A DNA stretch of 64,000 nt from Methanotrichaceae archaeon (GCA_013178225.1 JABLXE010000009.1:1-64000), one strand, 5' to 3'; counted from the first letter of the stretch, positions 50,289-59,898 are shown. Notes: generated from the sequence alone by a model not told the origin. Numbers and translations are program-made.

Positions 50289-52028
50289 TCATAGCCCCAT
50301 CTTCTCCTTTAGGCTGGCCCGGGCCTCTACCACCTCTCTTACAACCGTATCGACCGCCTTTTCATCCGTCCAGGGGCTCATGATGAAGGACTTGAGGGAA
50401 GCGATGGGCGGGCCGTAAGGATAGTTGGCACAGAGGAAGGCATCCGTCCAGGAGAGAAGAACTCCCTCTCCGCGTATGGATTTTTGGTGAATTTCCTGGA
50501 ATATCTCCCGGTTGAACTCGTTATGCTGCAACAGAATCTCCCGGTAGCCGGGATCGCTCATCTCCCTGCTGAAGACCTCCCTGGCCTCCATCTGATCCAG
50601 GTAGACCCGGAAAAGGGTTACCGGACCGTTATTCCCCTCGTTGATTACCCTGATGAACCGGTGCTCCTCCAGCCGCTGGCGCAGCAGCTCAGCCATCTCC
50701 ACGACGTGACCGATGAGCGTTCTGTAGCCCTGCTTGCCTAGTAGACGCATATTGGCCAGGGCAGCCAGGGCTCCGGCCCCTGAACGAGACGACTCCAGCG
50801 TGTAGATGCCCGGATGATACCGGCCGAACTGGTAGAGGTAGGGCATCTTTTCAGGCTCGCGGCTGAGAAGGGCCAGGTCCTTTCGATCACTGACCACAAA
50901 GGCGCTGGAGACGTAGGGCGCATACCCGGTCTTGTGGAAATCGACCCCGAAGCTATCCGCCTTTGCCAGGCTGCTGATGCGCTGAACGGACTCAAGCAAT
51001 GCCCGCAGGGTGCGGGGACGAAAGCCCAGGGGATTCTCCGAGAAATCGTAATCCCGGAAAACCGACCAGACCCAGCCTATCACCGAGTCCGCATGAATGT
51101 GGGGAGGATTAGCCAGCTCGTACTCGACCGTCAGCCGGTCACGCAGCCGGACGATGGATCCCAGGTCGTCTATGCCGAAGGCATCTGTTGTTCCCATAGT
51201 CGCCAGGATCGCAGCCACCCGGGTCCCCTCTTCGAAGGCCCGGCGCAGGTACTCCTCGAGATCGGTGAGGGATATCTCGCTCTGCTGGTTTGTGGGTATC
51301 AGCACCAGATTTCGGGTTCCGATGCCCAGCCACGAGGCCACATTCAGATGGGAATAATGGGAGGACTGGGAGGCCACGATCTTCACATCCTCTTTTATCC
51401 CCTCAACGCTTCCCCGGCCTTCGAGGGCCTTCTCCAGTCCCACCTTGCAGCCATAAAAGATAGTCCCGGTGCCTCCAAAGGTGAAGACTCCACCGGACTT
51501 TCCCGGATCATAGCCCACCAGATGAGAGAGCATGGAGATGGCCTCGATCTCTGCCTGGGCAAAAAGGGCTGAGTACTCGTCCCAGATTATGTTCGGGTTA
51601 TAGATGGCTGCTGCGATGAAGGCCGTGATGCTGGGTATGCTCGACGGCGGGATCACGTTGATCTGAGAGTTGGGATGCGCCCAGATGTTCATGCCCTTGA
51701 GATAGCCTGCCAGAAGCTCTGTTACATGCTCCACTGAGCTGCCCTGCTCGGGAAAATCCATTGCTGAGCCCGGATCAAGCACACTCTCACTTCGGGTTTG
51801 CTCTCCCGCTTTGGCGCTCGCATTTTGACCGAGTTGGGGCTTCTCCTCCACTCCGAGAATGGGAGCCACGCCCTTGAGGCTGTCCACATGGTCCAAGAAA
51901 TGAGAGACGGTGTGCACGAAGTAACTATCCATGATGGGATCGGAAAATGGAGACGGAAAGCAGGTCTTGAGCCATTCCAGGATATCGTTGTAGTTCTGTG
52001 CTTGAGAATAGATCCGGTCCCTCTTCAT
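50289..52028 (-). CDS. PLP-dependent group II decarboxylase
   Basis: This 579-residue pyridoxal-phosphate decarboxylase belongs to the glutamate/aromatic amino-acid decarboxylase family (fold type I). Hallmarks are PLP-stacking His224 in ASQSSHYSHLNVA, the Asp314 region in PHIHADSVIGWVWS and the Schiff-base Lys366 in SFGVDFHKTGYAPYVSS. It is longer than the archaeal tyrosine decarboxylase MfnA (about 390 residues) because of extra segments at both ends. The substrate is not clear. It lies just outside attR and may form a functional pair with the methyltransferase at 52226. Confidence 0.85.
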   Translation of the reverse strand: MKRDRIYSQAQNYNDILEWLKTCFPSPFSDPIMDSYFVHTVSHFLDHVDSLKGVAPILGVEEKPQLGQNASAKAGEQTRSESVLDPGSAMDFPEQGSSVEHVTELLAGYLKGMNIWAHPNSQINVIPPSSIPSITAFIAAAIYNPNIIWDEYSALFAQAEIEAISMLSHLVGYDPGKSGGVFTFGGTGTIFYGCKVGLEKALEGRGSVEGIKEDVKIVASQSSHYSHLNVASWLGIGTRNLVLIPTNQQSEISLTDLEEYLRRAFEEGTRVAAILATMGTTDAFGIDDLGSIVRLRDRLTVEYELANPPHIHADSVIGWVWSVFRDYDFSENPLGFRPRTLRALLESVQRISSLAKADSFGVDFHKTGYAPYVSSAFVVSDRKDLALLSREPEKMPYLYQFGRYHPGIYTLESSRSGAGALAALANMRLLGKQGYRTLIGHVVEMAELLRQRLEEHRFIRVINEGNNGPVTLFRVYLDQMEAREVFSREMSDPGYREILLQHNEFNREIFQEIHQKSIRGEGVLLSWTDAFLCANYPYGPPIASLKSFIMSPWTDEKAVDTVVREVVEARASLKEKMGL

Positions 52029-52225
52029 GAAGCCCTCATCCTATTGAATTTCTAATAGACCATTCTTCGGTATCTGTTCTATTATATAACCATGGTCGGA
52101 AAAGCCGCTGAAGAGACTTGAGGGCTTCCAACCTGACCGCTTCCTATTCAGTCCCTCAGCTCCAGTTTTTGCCGCCTATTAGCTTTATCCTGACGGATCT
52201 GGCGGATTCCGTCAGCGGGGGCTCC

Positions 52226-53395
52226 TCATGTCCTTTTTACCAGTTCAAGCAGACAATACTGATAAGGCAAGCCCTCGGGCCTTTCATAGAACCTGTCCCG
52301 CAGCCGTCGATAAATTTCTTCTATCAGGCCCTTGTTGTCTTCGTGAAGTCCGACCCCAATCGACGATTCACTCCAGGCCCTGACCACATGAGCCAGGGTG
52401 GCAGCAAGCTTGGACCGTTCCTGTGAATCATCCAGATTGTGCTGAGCCTTGGCAAAATAGGCGCACGGGACGGTCAACGAATCACAGGCATTGACGGCAA
52501 AGCACCTGAGGTCATCTTCATGCAGCAAACCTGACATTTCATGGGGGAAAGCAAAGTAATCTGGTATAAAAATAGCGTTTAGCTCTGCTTCGGAGAGCTT
52601 TTTCTCCTCACATAGCTCTTGACAAATGTCCCTGAGGTTGTTGTATCCAGGAGACGCCGGCCACCGGTCCTCCCCCAGATCGGCAAGGTTGGCAAAAAAC
52701 AGAGCTCCTCCCTCAACCAGCGAAATCGAGCATTCGTGCAAGAAAGACCGCCAATCCGCTTTCCATTTCTCGGCAAATTTTCTACGTTCTGAATCACACA
52801 GCTGGTTGGGCTGTATACAGAGAGGATGCTGAAAATAATCAGGTCCTGCGGTTTTGGTGTTCATCCAGTGCAGCGCAGTTGAGGAAAAGCCAATCCGAAG
52901 TTTTCCTGCTATCTCAGCAAATGGTTCATAAAATGACCGCTGGATATATTGGGCCTCTACGTGCGGTAATTTTGCCAATGCTGAGGTTGCCCAGAACGTC
53001 TCGAAATTCGCAGGATCCGCCAAATCGATATAGACCAGCTTGATGGGCAGCCTTGGATTCACCTCGCGAATCTGGCAGATGACGGCTTCAAACAGCTCGC
53101 TGGAATTCACGCCGTCTGCGGCACCGTAATCAGCAATCAAGAACGCCTCATCGGCATTCATAGAGGCGATCTGCGGCGATATGCGCTGGATGTAAGACGA
53201 CATCCTGGGCAGCACTTCTGCATTCACCGCACGGGCCGTATCTGAAATCCGGCTGTAATCCTTGGTCATTGTCGGAGAATATTGCGGTGATGAGACCATT
53301 TTTGCGTTCTTCATGGGCTTCTGCCTCACAACAGGTCTAACTGTTTTCAAGTCCTCTTGAAGCCTCTTGTTCACTCCCAGGTCCTCGCCCTTCAA
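52226..53395 (-). CDS. SABATH-like SAM-dependent carboxyl methyltransferase
   Basis: The roughly 360-390-residue product is of the SABATH family, best known from plants, whose members methylate carboxyl or nitrogen groups of small molecules. Seen are the N-terminal MTKDYSRISDTARAVN region, the SAM motif FLIADYGAADGVNSSELFE (Asp-Tyr-Gly), PIKLVYIDLADPANFETF and IGFSSTALHWMN, the characteristic SSYSLxWLS-type segment. The TTG at 53395 gives a long basic leader; ATG 53314 with GAGGC upstream is an alternative. It is unusual in an archaeon. The substrate is unknown; the adjacent PLP decarboxylase may act on a related amino acid. Confidence 0.75.
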   Translation of the reverse strand: MKGEDLGVNKRLQEDLKTVRPVVRQKPMKNAKMVSSPQYSPTMTKDYSRISDTARAVNAEVLPRMSSYIQRISPQIASMNADEAFLIADYGAADGVNSSELFEAVICQIREVNPRLPIKLVYIDLADPANFETFWATSALAKLPHVEAQYIQRSFYEPFAEIAGKLRIGFSSTALHWMNTKTAGPDYFQHPLCIQPNQLCDSERRKFAEKWKADWRSFLHECSISLVEGGALFFANLADLGEDRWPASPGYNNLRDICQELCEEKKLSEAELNAIFIPDYFAFPHEMSGLLHEDDLRCFAVNACDSLTVPCAYFAKAQHNLDDSQERSKLAATLAHVVRAWSESSIGVGLHEDNKGLIEEIYRRLRDRFYERPEGLPYQYCLLELVKRT

Positions 53396-53645
53396 GCGAA
53401 CAATGCCTTCCCAGCCATTTAACGATACTTTGAGCGAAGTCTTTATTATTTTAAGTATAATTTAATATATGCATTTGAATCCTTGCAGCCCAAGACGATT
53501 CTCCCAATCAACCCCGAAGGCCTGAATTATGTCAGCGGCAAAAACTGAGGCCATCCGGCTCGACTGCCCAGGATGGCCGCCTGCTGGATACAACATTCCC
53601 GATGATCCAGCAGGCCCGGTCCCAGTGAACGATGACCATTCCTTT

Positions 53646-56399
53646 TCATTGAGCGATCTTCTCGATCCGTATGGCGCACGCCTTATACTCCGGCGTCTTC
53701 GCCACAGGGTCCAGGGCGGCGTTGGTGAGAAGGTTCGTGAGAACGTCTCCGTAATGGAAGGACATGAAGGCCACGCCGCGGGACGACTTCTCTGTGACCC
53801 TGGCCTTCACCCTCACCTCACCCCGTCTGGACCTGACCAGAACCGTCTCACCGTCCTCGACTCCGAACTCCCCGGCGTCTGCGGGGCTTACCTCGATCGT
53901 CTCCTCCGGCCACACCCACATGATCCCACTGGAGCGGCGGGTCATGGAGCCGCAGTTGTAATGCTCCCTTCTTCTGCCGGTGGTGAGGACCAACGGATAT
54001 TCGGTATCGGGCTCCTCGGCGGGAGGCCTGTGCTCCACCACATTGAACTTTCCGAGCCCCCGGCTGAACCTCCCGACGTGCATCGTCTCTGTGCCCGGAT
54101 GATCCGTCGAGGGGCAGGGCCACTGGAGGCCCGCCGAGCCCAAGCGCCCAAAGTTCACGCCAGCGAACATGGGCGCTAGAGATGCGATCTCATCCATGAT
54201 CTCCGACGGATGGGCGTAGCTCATCGGATAGCCCATCTTCCCGGCAAGCAGGCAGATCGCCTCCCAGTTCTCAAGGCCTGCCAGGGGCGAGATCGCCTTG
54301 TTCACCCGCTGAATCCGCCGCTCGCCGTTGGTGAAGGTCCCATCGCACTCCGCAAAGCTTGCAGCCGGGAGGATGACGTCGGCATATTTGGTGGTCTCGG
54401 TGGGAAATATCTCCTGCACCACCAGGAAGTCCAGGGCCTCGAGCGAAGCGCGGACCCGGTTGGTATCGGGATCGGTCTGGGCCGGGTCCTCCCCCAGAAT
54501 GTAAAGCCCCCTGATTCCTCCCTCTCCTGCACCGTCCAGCATTTGCGTGGAGGTCCAGCCGGCAGTCGCAGGCAGTTTGACCTTCCAGGCCTCCTCGAAC
54601 TTGGATCTGATATCGGGAACCGTCACCGGCTGATAGCCGACGTAATTGTTGGGAAGAGCCCCCATATCACAGGCCCCCTGGACGTTGTTCTGGCCCCGGA
54701 GAGGCATGATCCCGGTAAAAGGACGGCCGACGTTCCCGGTCAGCATCGCCAGGTTTCCAAGAGACATCACGTTGGCGGTTCCGGTGACGTGCTCGGTCAT
54801 CCCTAGACTGTAGATAATCATCGCCTTCTTGGCCCCAGCGTAGATCCGGGCCGCCTCGACGATATCCTCTTCAGGGACGCCGGTGATTTCAGCAGCCCTC
54901 TCAGGCGGATATCCATCAACCGCCTTTTTGAACTCCTCGAACCCCTCGGTGCGGCTGGCGATGAACTCCCGATCCTCCAGCCCCTCCTTCAGGATGACGT
55001 TCATCATGCCGTTCAGGAGGGCGATGTTGGTTCCCGGCTTGAGGTTGAGCCAGACCTTCGCCCTGTCGACAAGTTCGATCTTGCGAGGGTCGGCGACGAT
55101 GATCGTTGCGCCCTTGTTGAATGCTTTGATCACCTTTAGCCCCACGACCGGGTGAGCTTCGGTGGTATTGGAGCCGATGATGAAAAGGACATCGGCATTC
55201 TCAATCTGATCAAAAGAATTGGTGGCAGCCCCGCTGCCGAAACAGGCGGCAAGTCCCGTGACCGATGGAGCATGGCAGACTCGCGCGCAGTTGTCCACGT
55301 TGTTGGTGCCGAAGACGGCCCGCGCCAGTTTCTGCACCAGGTAGTTCTCCTCGTTGGTGCACCGTGAGGAGGAAAATGCCCCGAGCGAATCTGGACCATA
55401 TTTATTTTTGATCTCAGTGAACCTCCCGGCCACCAGGTCGAGCGCTTCCTCCCAGCTGGACTCCTCGAGCCTGCCGTTCCGCCTTATCAGCGGAGTGGTC
55501 AGACGGTCGGGATGGTGGACCACCTCGTCCAGGCCAAAGCGGCCTTTAACACAGGCCTGCCCGCGATTCACCGGGCCTTCTCTGTCCGGAGAGACGGAGA
55601 CGACCCTGTCCTCCCTGACTCCCAGCTTCAGCTGGCAGCCAACGCCACAGTAGGGGCAGATGGTGGCGACCGTCTTCTCCGGCCGCAGCCACTTTCCGGA
55701 CCGGACGGAGAGAGCGCCGGTGGGACAGGCATCCACACATGCGCCGCAGAACTTGCAGTTCGAGTCCTGCAAAGACTCAGGGCCTATCCAGTGCATGCGG
55801 TGAAAATCGGGATTGTTGAACAACACTCCCTCACCGCGTACCTCCTGGCAGATTCGCACGCAGCGACTGCACATGATGCAAAGGTCGTAATTGCGATCGA
55901 AGAATGGCTCCCTCAAAACCAGCTTATTTTTGAATGAGATCTGATACCTGACGCCTTGCAGCCCTACGAAGCGCACCGCCTCCTGCAGCTCGCAACTGCC
56001 GTCCTTGGGGCAGTACTTGCAGCCGACGGTCACAAATAACCTTCTCAGGCAATCCCGCACGTCAGTACACTCGTCCCTCCTCTCGCAGAAAAGACAGGAG
56101 GTAGGATGATTGGTGAGAGCCAAGAGCATCTCCAGAGTGTGTCTTCTCATCTCCTGAAGCTCATCCGTCCGGGTCTCCACCACCATTCCCTCCTCCGCCA
56201 GGGTATTGCAGGATGTGGGGTAGTAGTCAAGGCCCTTTACAGAGACGATACATAGCTTGCAGGAGCCTATGGGCTTCAAATCAGGATGAGCACAGAGCGC
56301 CGGCACATAAGACCCTGCCTTGCGAGCCGCATCCAGAATGGTAGCCCCCTGATGGACCGTTACTTCTCGATTATCAATGATCAATTTGATCTCAGACAT
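53646..56399 (-). CDS. fdhA: Formate dehydrogenase-like molybdo/tungsto-protein, catalytic subunit
   Basis: This 917-residue oxidoreductase has an N-terminal NuoG-type 2Fe-2S ferredoxin (Cys36, 47, 50, 64), a His/Cys Fe-S region around residues 98-131, and two 4Fe-4S clusters (Cys174/177/180/184 and 215/218/221/225). Next come the fourth 4Fe-4S site of the molybdopterin domain (Cys248/251/255/283) and active-site Cys375 in NCARVCHAPSV. The C-terminal domain (about 800-917) is the molydopterin dinucleotide-binding fold. Family enzymes oxidise formate or reduce CO2. Cys replaces selenocysteine. No FdhB-type partner gene is adjacent, so the electron partner is unknown. Confidence 0.9.
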   Translation of the reverse strand: MSEIKLIIDNREVTVHQGATILDAARKAGSYVPALCAHPDLKPIGSCKLCIVSVKGLDYYPTSCNTLAEEGMVVETRTDELQEMRRHTLEMLLALTNHPTSCLFCERRDECTDVRDCLRRLFVTVGCKYCPKDGSCELQEAVRFVGLQGVRYQISFKNKLVLREPFFDRNYDLCIMCSRCVRICQEVRGEGVLFNNPDFHRMHWIGPESLQDSNCKFCGACVDACPTGALSVRSGKWLRPEKTVATICPYCGVGCQLKLGVREDRVVSVSPDREGPVNRGQACVKGRFGLDEVVHHPDRLTTPLIRRNGRLEESSWEEALDLVAGRFTEIKNKYGPDSLGAFSSSRCTNEENYLVQKLARAVFGTNNVDNCARVCHAPSVTGLAACFGSGAATNSFDQIENADVLFIIGSNTTEAHPVVGLKVIKAFNKGATIIVADPRKIELVDRAKVWLNLKPGTNIALLNGMMNVILKEGLEDREFIASRTEGFEEFKKAVDGYPPERAAEITGVPEEDIVEAARIYAGAKKAMIIYSLGMTEHVTGTANVMSLGNLAMLTGNVGRPFTGIMPLRGQNNVQGACDMGALPNNYVGYQPVTVPDIRSKFEEAWKVKLPATAGWTSTQMLDGAGEGGIRGLYILGEDPAQTDPDTNRVRASLEALDFLVVQEIFPTETTKYADVILPAASFAECDGTFTNGERRIQRVNKAISPLAGLENWEAICLLAGKMGYPMSYAHPSEIMDEIASLAPMFAGVNFGRLGSAGLQWPCPSTDHPGTETMHVGRFSRGLGKFNVVEHRPPAEEPDTEYPLVLTTGRRREHYNCGSMTRRSSGIMWVWPEETIEVSPADAGEFGVEDGETVLVRSRRGEVRVKARVTEKSSRGVAFMSFHYGDVLTNLLTNAALDPVAKTPEYKACAIRIEKIAQ

Positions 56400-56724
56400 G
56401 TTACCAACCGCGCCGGACTCTGATGAGGACTAATTGTATTAGAAAGTTGCTCAGGATCATCTCCTGCCAGCCCAAAACCTGGACCCTAAAACCTGGACCC
56501 GCGAATTTTGAGGCAGGCCCGGGGCAGCATAGCTCCAACCGCATAAGTCTCTAATCCTGGCAGAGACGCCGATGCTGAAGAGACAAAAAGCAAAGGACTT
56601 GAAGCCTGGGGCCTGAGGCAAAGCGCCCGGAAAAATTATTTTCGACAAAGAAAAGTAAGGAGAAAGGTAACAGCTATAGCTTCCAGGCTACTCCTATCAG
56701 ACGGATCTCAATTTGTACCTAAGG
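56400..56724. other. Short gene-free gap
   Basis: About 325 bp with no supported gene; open frames here look random. It contains two near-copies of CCTGGACCC at 56466-56490 and should hold the promoter of the formate-dehydrogenase-like gene. Confidence 0.35.
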
Positions 56725-57948
56725 TCAGGCCCCGAATCTGGCCTGCTGGGGAACCACCACGTTGGATAGGACCTTCAAGCGATAATCCTGCAGAAGCGTG
56801 ATCTTGAGCTTTCCCGGATAAACGCTGAGCGTTATCTCCTTGGTGCGGCCATACCGGCCCTTGCTGATCACCACAGTATGCAAAATGCCCAGCATATCCA
56901 GCTCCGCGATCAAATCGGTGATCCTTCGATGGGTCAGGTAATCCGTTTCTACCAGAGGACAGAGCTGCTTGTACATATTGTAGACCGCACTGGTGGTGAT
57001 ATTCCTGGTTCCCTGTTCCTCCAGGAGGACGATGCTGTAGAGCACCAGCTTCGACTGAGTGGGCAGAGTCTTGATCACTTCCTCAACCCGGTCCTGCTCG
57101 ATCTTATCTCTCGCCGATCTCACATGATTCTCCGTCACCACTGCACTGCGAGACCTCTCCGCCAGTTCTCCGGATATTCTCAGCAGATCCAGAGCCCTCC
57201 TGGCATCGCCGTGCTCCTGGGCGGCAAAGGCCGAGCACAGAGGTATAACGTCATCCTCCAGCACCCCGGACCTGAAGGCCAGAGATGCCCTCTGATCCAG
57301 GATCTCCTTGATCTGCTCCGCGTTGTAAGGAGGAAAGATGATCTCATCTTCTCCCAGCGAGCTCTTGACTCTCGGGTCAAGAAACTCGGTGAACTTGAGG
57401 TCGTTGGATATACCGATGATATTCACCCTGGTTCGCAGCAGGTCGGAGTTGACGCGCGAGAGATTGTAGAGAACGTCATCTCCTTTTTTGACCAGCTTGT
57501 CCACTTCATCGAGCATTATGACCACCACTCGCTTCTCTTCGTCGAGAGCATTCCGGAACTCGGAGTAGACCTGATCGGTAGGCCAGCCGGTCATGGGGAT
57601 TTCTTTGTCGAAATGTCTTGCCAGATGTGCCAGAATCCGGTATTGAGTGTCCACCACTTCGCAGTTGATGTAGATCACAGAGCATTTTACGCCGAAACCG
57701 GCTTCTTCCAGCTCTTTGCCGACGTATTTGGCAACTGCCGTCTTGCCCGTTCCGGTCTTGCCGTAAATTAAGACGTTTGATGGTGTTTCTCCTCTCAATG
57801 CAGGAGCTAAAACCGATGCCAGACTGTTTATCTGCTCCTCTCGATGCGGTAACTCGCTGGGCGTGTAAGTAGGTCGCAGTACATCCCTGTTCTGAAAGAT
57901 GCCACTTTGCGACAATAGATCTGCAAATAACCCTCCGGACAATGGCAA
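56725..57948 (-). CDS. cdc6: Orc1/Cdc6 replication initiator
   Basis: The archaeal origin-binding ATPase recognises ORB sites and recruits MCM. In its 407 residues are an AAA+ domain with Walker A NVLIYGKTGTGKTAVAKYV, Walker B VVVIMLDEVDKLV, sensor 1 RVNIIGISNDLKF, arginine-finger region DPRVKSSLG, and sensor 2 GDARRALDLLRISGEL. The C-terminal winged-helix domain (about residues 310-400) reads DYLTHRRITDLIAELDML. The gene points away from the candidate origin at 57949-58470. Confidence 0.96.
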   Translation of the reverse strand: MPLSGGLFADLLSQSGIFQNRDVLRPTYTPSELPHREEQINSLASVLAPALRGETPSNVLIYGKTGTGKTAVAKYVGKELEEAGFGVKCSVIYINCEVVDTQYRILAHLARHFDKEIPMTGWPTDQVYSEFRNALDEEKRVVVIMLDEVDKLVKKGDDVLYNLSRVNSDLLRTRVNIIGISNDLKFTEFLDPRVKSSLGEDEIIFPPYNAEQIKEILDQRASLAFRSGVLEDDVIPLCSAFAAQEHGDARRALDLLRISGELAERSRSAVVTENHVRSARDKIEQDRVEEVIKTLPTQSKLVLYSIVLLEEQGTRNITTSAVYNMYKQLCPLVETDYLTHRRITDLIAELDMLGILHTVVISKGRYGRTKEITLSVYPGKLKITLLQDYRLKVLSNVVVPQQARFGA

Positions 57949-58466
57949 GATGATTCCCCTCGAACGGCCATACGTGGGGTCCGGCCCGTATTAAGAGTTG
58001 TGGTGAACCCCCCATTGCTTCCAGTGGAAGATATCCCCTCCCACCCCTTTATTTCCAGTGTAGAGGAACAAATTCTGCTGTAAATATAAGATTAGAAAAT
58101 AAAAAAATCTGCCCGTTTGTAATTTTATTAATTATACCTATTTATAGTTTGCTATAGGCCGAATTACAAGCAAAAATCTGAAGATAGTTAACCTTTGAAA
58201 GGCCTTAGCGAAATACCGAGCCCGTTATGCTTTTGGATTAAAATATAGCCTGATTTAAAGTTAGGTCAATATCCAAGGGCAGTTCGTGCTGAAAGCTCAC
58301 CCGTCTTTTTCTGGGCTTTCGCTGGCTCCTCGCTAGTAAGTACGGGTGAGCTTTAATTCGCAAATTCTCTCTGGTCTCCCCCGTCTCTGCGGTTAACCGC
58401 GGTGCTCTAATCTAATCCAACCACGGAGACGCAAAAAGGCACAGAGGCTGTAATCATTGACGGACT
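57949..58466. other. Candidate chromosomal replication origin (oriC) beside cdc6
   Basis: Two ORB-like sites lie just upstream of cdc6: 58006-58030 (complement CTTCCACTGGAAGCAATGGG, then GG) and 58041-58063 (complement CTACACTGGAAATAAAGGGG, then TGG). Beside them is an AT-rich stretch, 58076-58160, suited to duplex melting. Further ORB-like copies are at 58879-58900 and 59899-59922. The stretch also holds a 13-bp inverted repeat (58292-58354) and a 12-bp palindrome GCGGTTAACCGC (58389-58400). An origin next to cdc6 is the usual archaeal arrangement. Confidence 0.7.
58006..58063 (-). promoter_or_regulatory. ORB-like sites 1 and 2
   Basis: Both read on the minus strand as the ORB pattern CACTGGAA followed within a few bases by A residues and a run of G (GGGGGG or GGGG). 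Site 1 occupies 58006-58030, site 2 58041-58063. They are the likely Orc1/Cdc6 binding sites. Confidence 0.65.
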
Positions 58467-59011
58467 TCACCCACACAATTCAGCGAAGAGCCTCGCTAAA
58501 TTCTGCGGGTACGCAGGAGGGCAGAAATCATCCAGGATTTCATTCCCGCCCTCCGAATTAACCTGATTCTTATCCTGCTTGTCGATTTCATGAGCTAATC
58601 TCTTCATCCCGCTTTTTGGTATCTTGAGGTTAGCCGCACAGAACAGCGAAGAGCCTTTTTCTGAACCTAATTCCTGACCTGATATCTTGGCGATCCCAGG
58701 AAAAGGCCTCCCAAGTCCTGCATCCAGAGCCAATCGGCTCTTCGGGTTGCCCTTGGCCCCTGCAAATCCTCTGGACCGCCTGGCGCAGGCTGGACATCCC
58801 GCATAAGAGCATAATGTGACTCGTGAATTCCGCAAATCCTGCAGAGCAGTTCCCAGTCTAAAAACGAGTTTGATCAATGGTTCCAGTGGAAATCAAACGG
58901 TCTCCCTTCCCTGAGATCCCAGGTTTTAGTTTTAGACCCTGATTTGCCACCGGGACAATCGAAGTTCTTCGCCTAAAAAGCGGTTGCAATTGATTAAAGC
59001 CTTATGACGAT
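58467..59011. other. Gap without a supported gene between oriC and UPF0147
   Basis: A minus-strand open frame at 58467-58877 (136 codons, with CSYAGCPACARRSRGF) has no family resemblance, no ribosome site and a repetitive composition, so I do not call it a gene. The stretch contains ORB-like site 3 and otherwise nothing I recognise. Confidence 0.4.
58879..58900 (+). promoter_or_regulatory. ORB-like site 3
   Basis: GGTTCCAGTGGAAATCAAAC then GG matches the ORB core TTCCAGTGGAAA with AA next to it, but the G run is short. It lies about 0.8 kb from sites 1 and 2. Confidence 0.45.
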
Positions 59012-59257
59012 TTAATCAACGGGTACAGTCTCGAGCTGGCTGGCCACGTTCCATATCAAAGTCCTGGTATGAAGCGGTATATTGGGATCATTGCTGATCT
59101 CATCCAATATCGAAATAGCGGATGCTGCCTTAATTGAGTCTTTGACACTTTCGTCCAAGAGGATGGATTTGACGTTCTCGGCTGAGCGCCTGATATTCCT
59201 CGGGACAGCATCGTCGCTCATTATGCGCTCTAAAACCTCAACGCATTGCTTGAGCAC
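59012..59257 (-). CDS. UPF0147 family protein
   Basis: This small helical archaeal protein is of unknown function. The signature [20 protein letters not shown] and [33 protein letters not shown] is characteristic. The annotated start here is GTG 59257. The frame is open upstream to TAA at 59311, and the family usually has about five more residues (TTAEKV). An in-frame ACG at 59272 lies 4 nt after GGTGA (59281-59277), as in the two Cys-rich protein genes, and could be a non-AUG start. The gene lies next to the candidate oriC. Confidence 0.85.
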   Translation of the reverse strand: MLKQCVEVLERIMSDDAVPRNIRRSAENVKSILLDESVKDSIKAASAISILDEISNDPNIPLHTRTLIWNVASQLETVPVD

Positions 59258-59391
59258 TTTTTCAGCTGTCGTAAAATCACCACCTGTGCTGCTAAGACGG
59301 CAAAAAGTTTAATGAGAGTGTCCGTCTTATTGGTTAAGCAGTGGTGTTATAGTTGTGGTATTTAAACGTATGTAGGCTAGGGTGAAGGGAC

Positions 59392-59856
59392 TTGGAAGAA
59401 GAAGAGATGCTAGGCCGGATAACCAGGCTGCTGGAGCAGGGCTGCACCATGCTGGCCACTCACCATAGCTGTGGCGCTCCCCTGTTCAGATGTAAGGGAG
59501 AGGTGGTCTGTCCCGTTTGTTCCTTTGAGCCCGTGTCGGAGGAACCCGTAAAAGGGCCTGCGCCCATCTCGTCTGGACAAGAAGGTCCAGTGGAAGGTCA
59601 GGCAGAGCTGCCGGCTGGAGATGCGAGGTCTGGAGCAAGACCTGGGTCCTCAGGGCAGGAGGCAGGCTCTGAGAGGCCAAAAGGGGATTACATGCATGAG
59701 GCCGAGGTCTTGCTTGCGGCCTCTCTCCTGCACAAGATCAGGGATCTGGCCGCCAAGATCGAGTCGGAACAGGATTTGGAGAGGCTTCAAAAGGAGCTGG
59801 ACTGTGCCGTGAGCCTGCTGCAGGTGCTTGAGTCTCTGAAGGGGCCAGGGGCCTGA
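59392..59856 (+). CDS. SSSCA1 (autoantigen p27)-like zinc-ribbon protein
   Basis: In this 154-residue protein the N-terminal half matches the SSSCA1 family: LGRITRLLEQGCTMLATHHS, then CGAPLFRCKGEVVCPVCSFE, a zinc ribbon with C-x-x-C pairs. A Pro/Gly/Ser-rich linker (residues 50-100) joins a C-terminal coiled coil (LAAKIESEQDLERLQKELDC). The family is archaeal and eukaryotic and of poorly known function, perhaps in centromere or DNA-linked processes in eukaryotes. TTG 59392 is preceded by AGGGTGAAGGGAC. Confidence 0.8.
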   Translation: MEEEEMLGRITRLLEQGCTMLATHHSCGAPLFRCKGEVVCPVCSFEPVSEEPVKGPAPISSGQEGPVEGQAELPAGDARSGARPGSSGQEAGSERPKGDYMHEAEVLLAASLLHKIRDLAAKIESEQDLERLQKELDCAVSLLQVLESLKGPGA

Positions 59857-59898
59857 ATCATAGGTACGGTTTATAGGGACTTTACATCTGTACATCTG

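Noticed and set aside
58467-58877. Minus-strand open frame of 136 codons near the candidate origin.
   Set aside because: No ribosome site or family resemblance, and it overlaps an ORB-like site region; likely chance.
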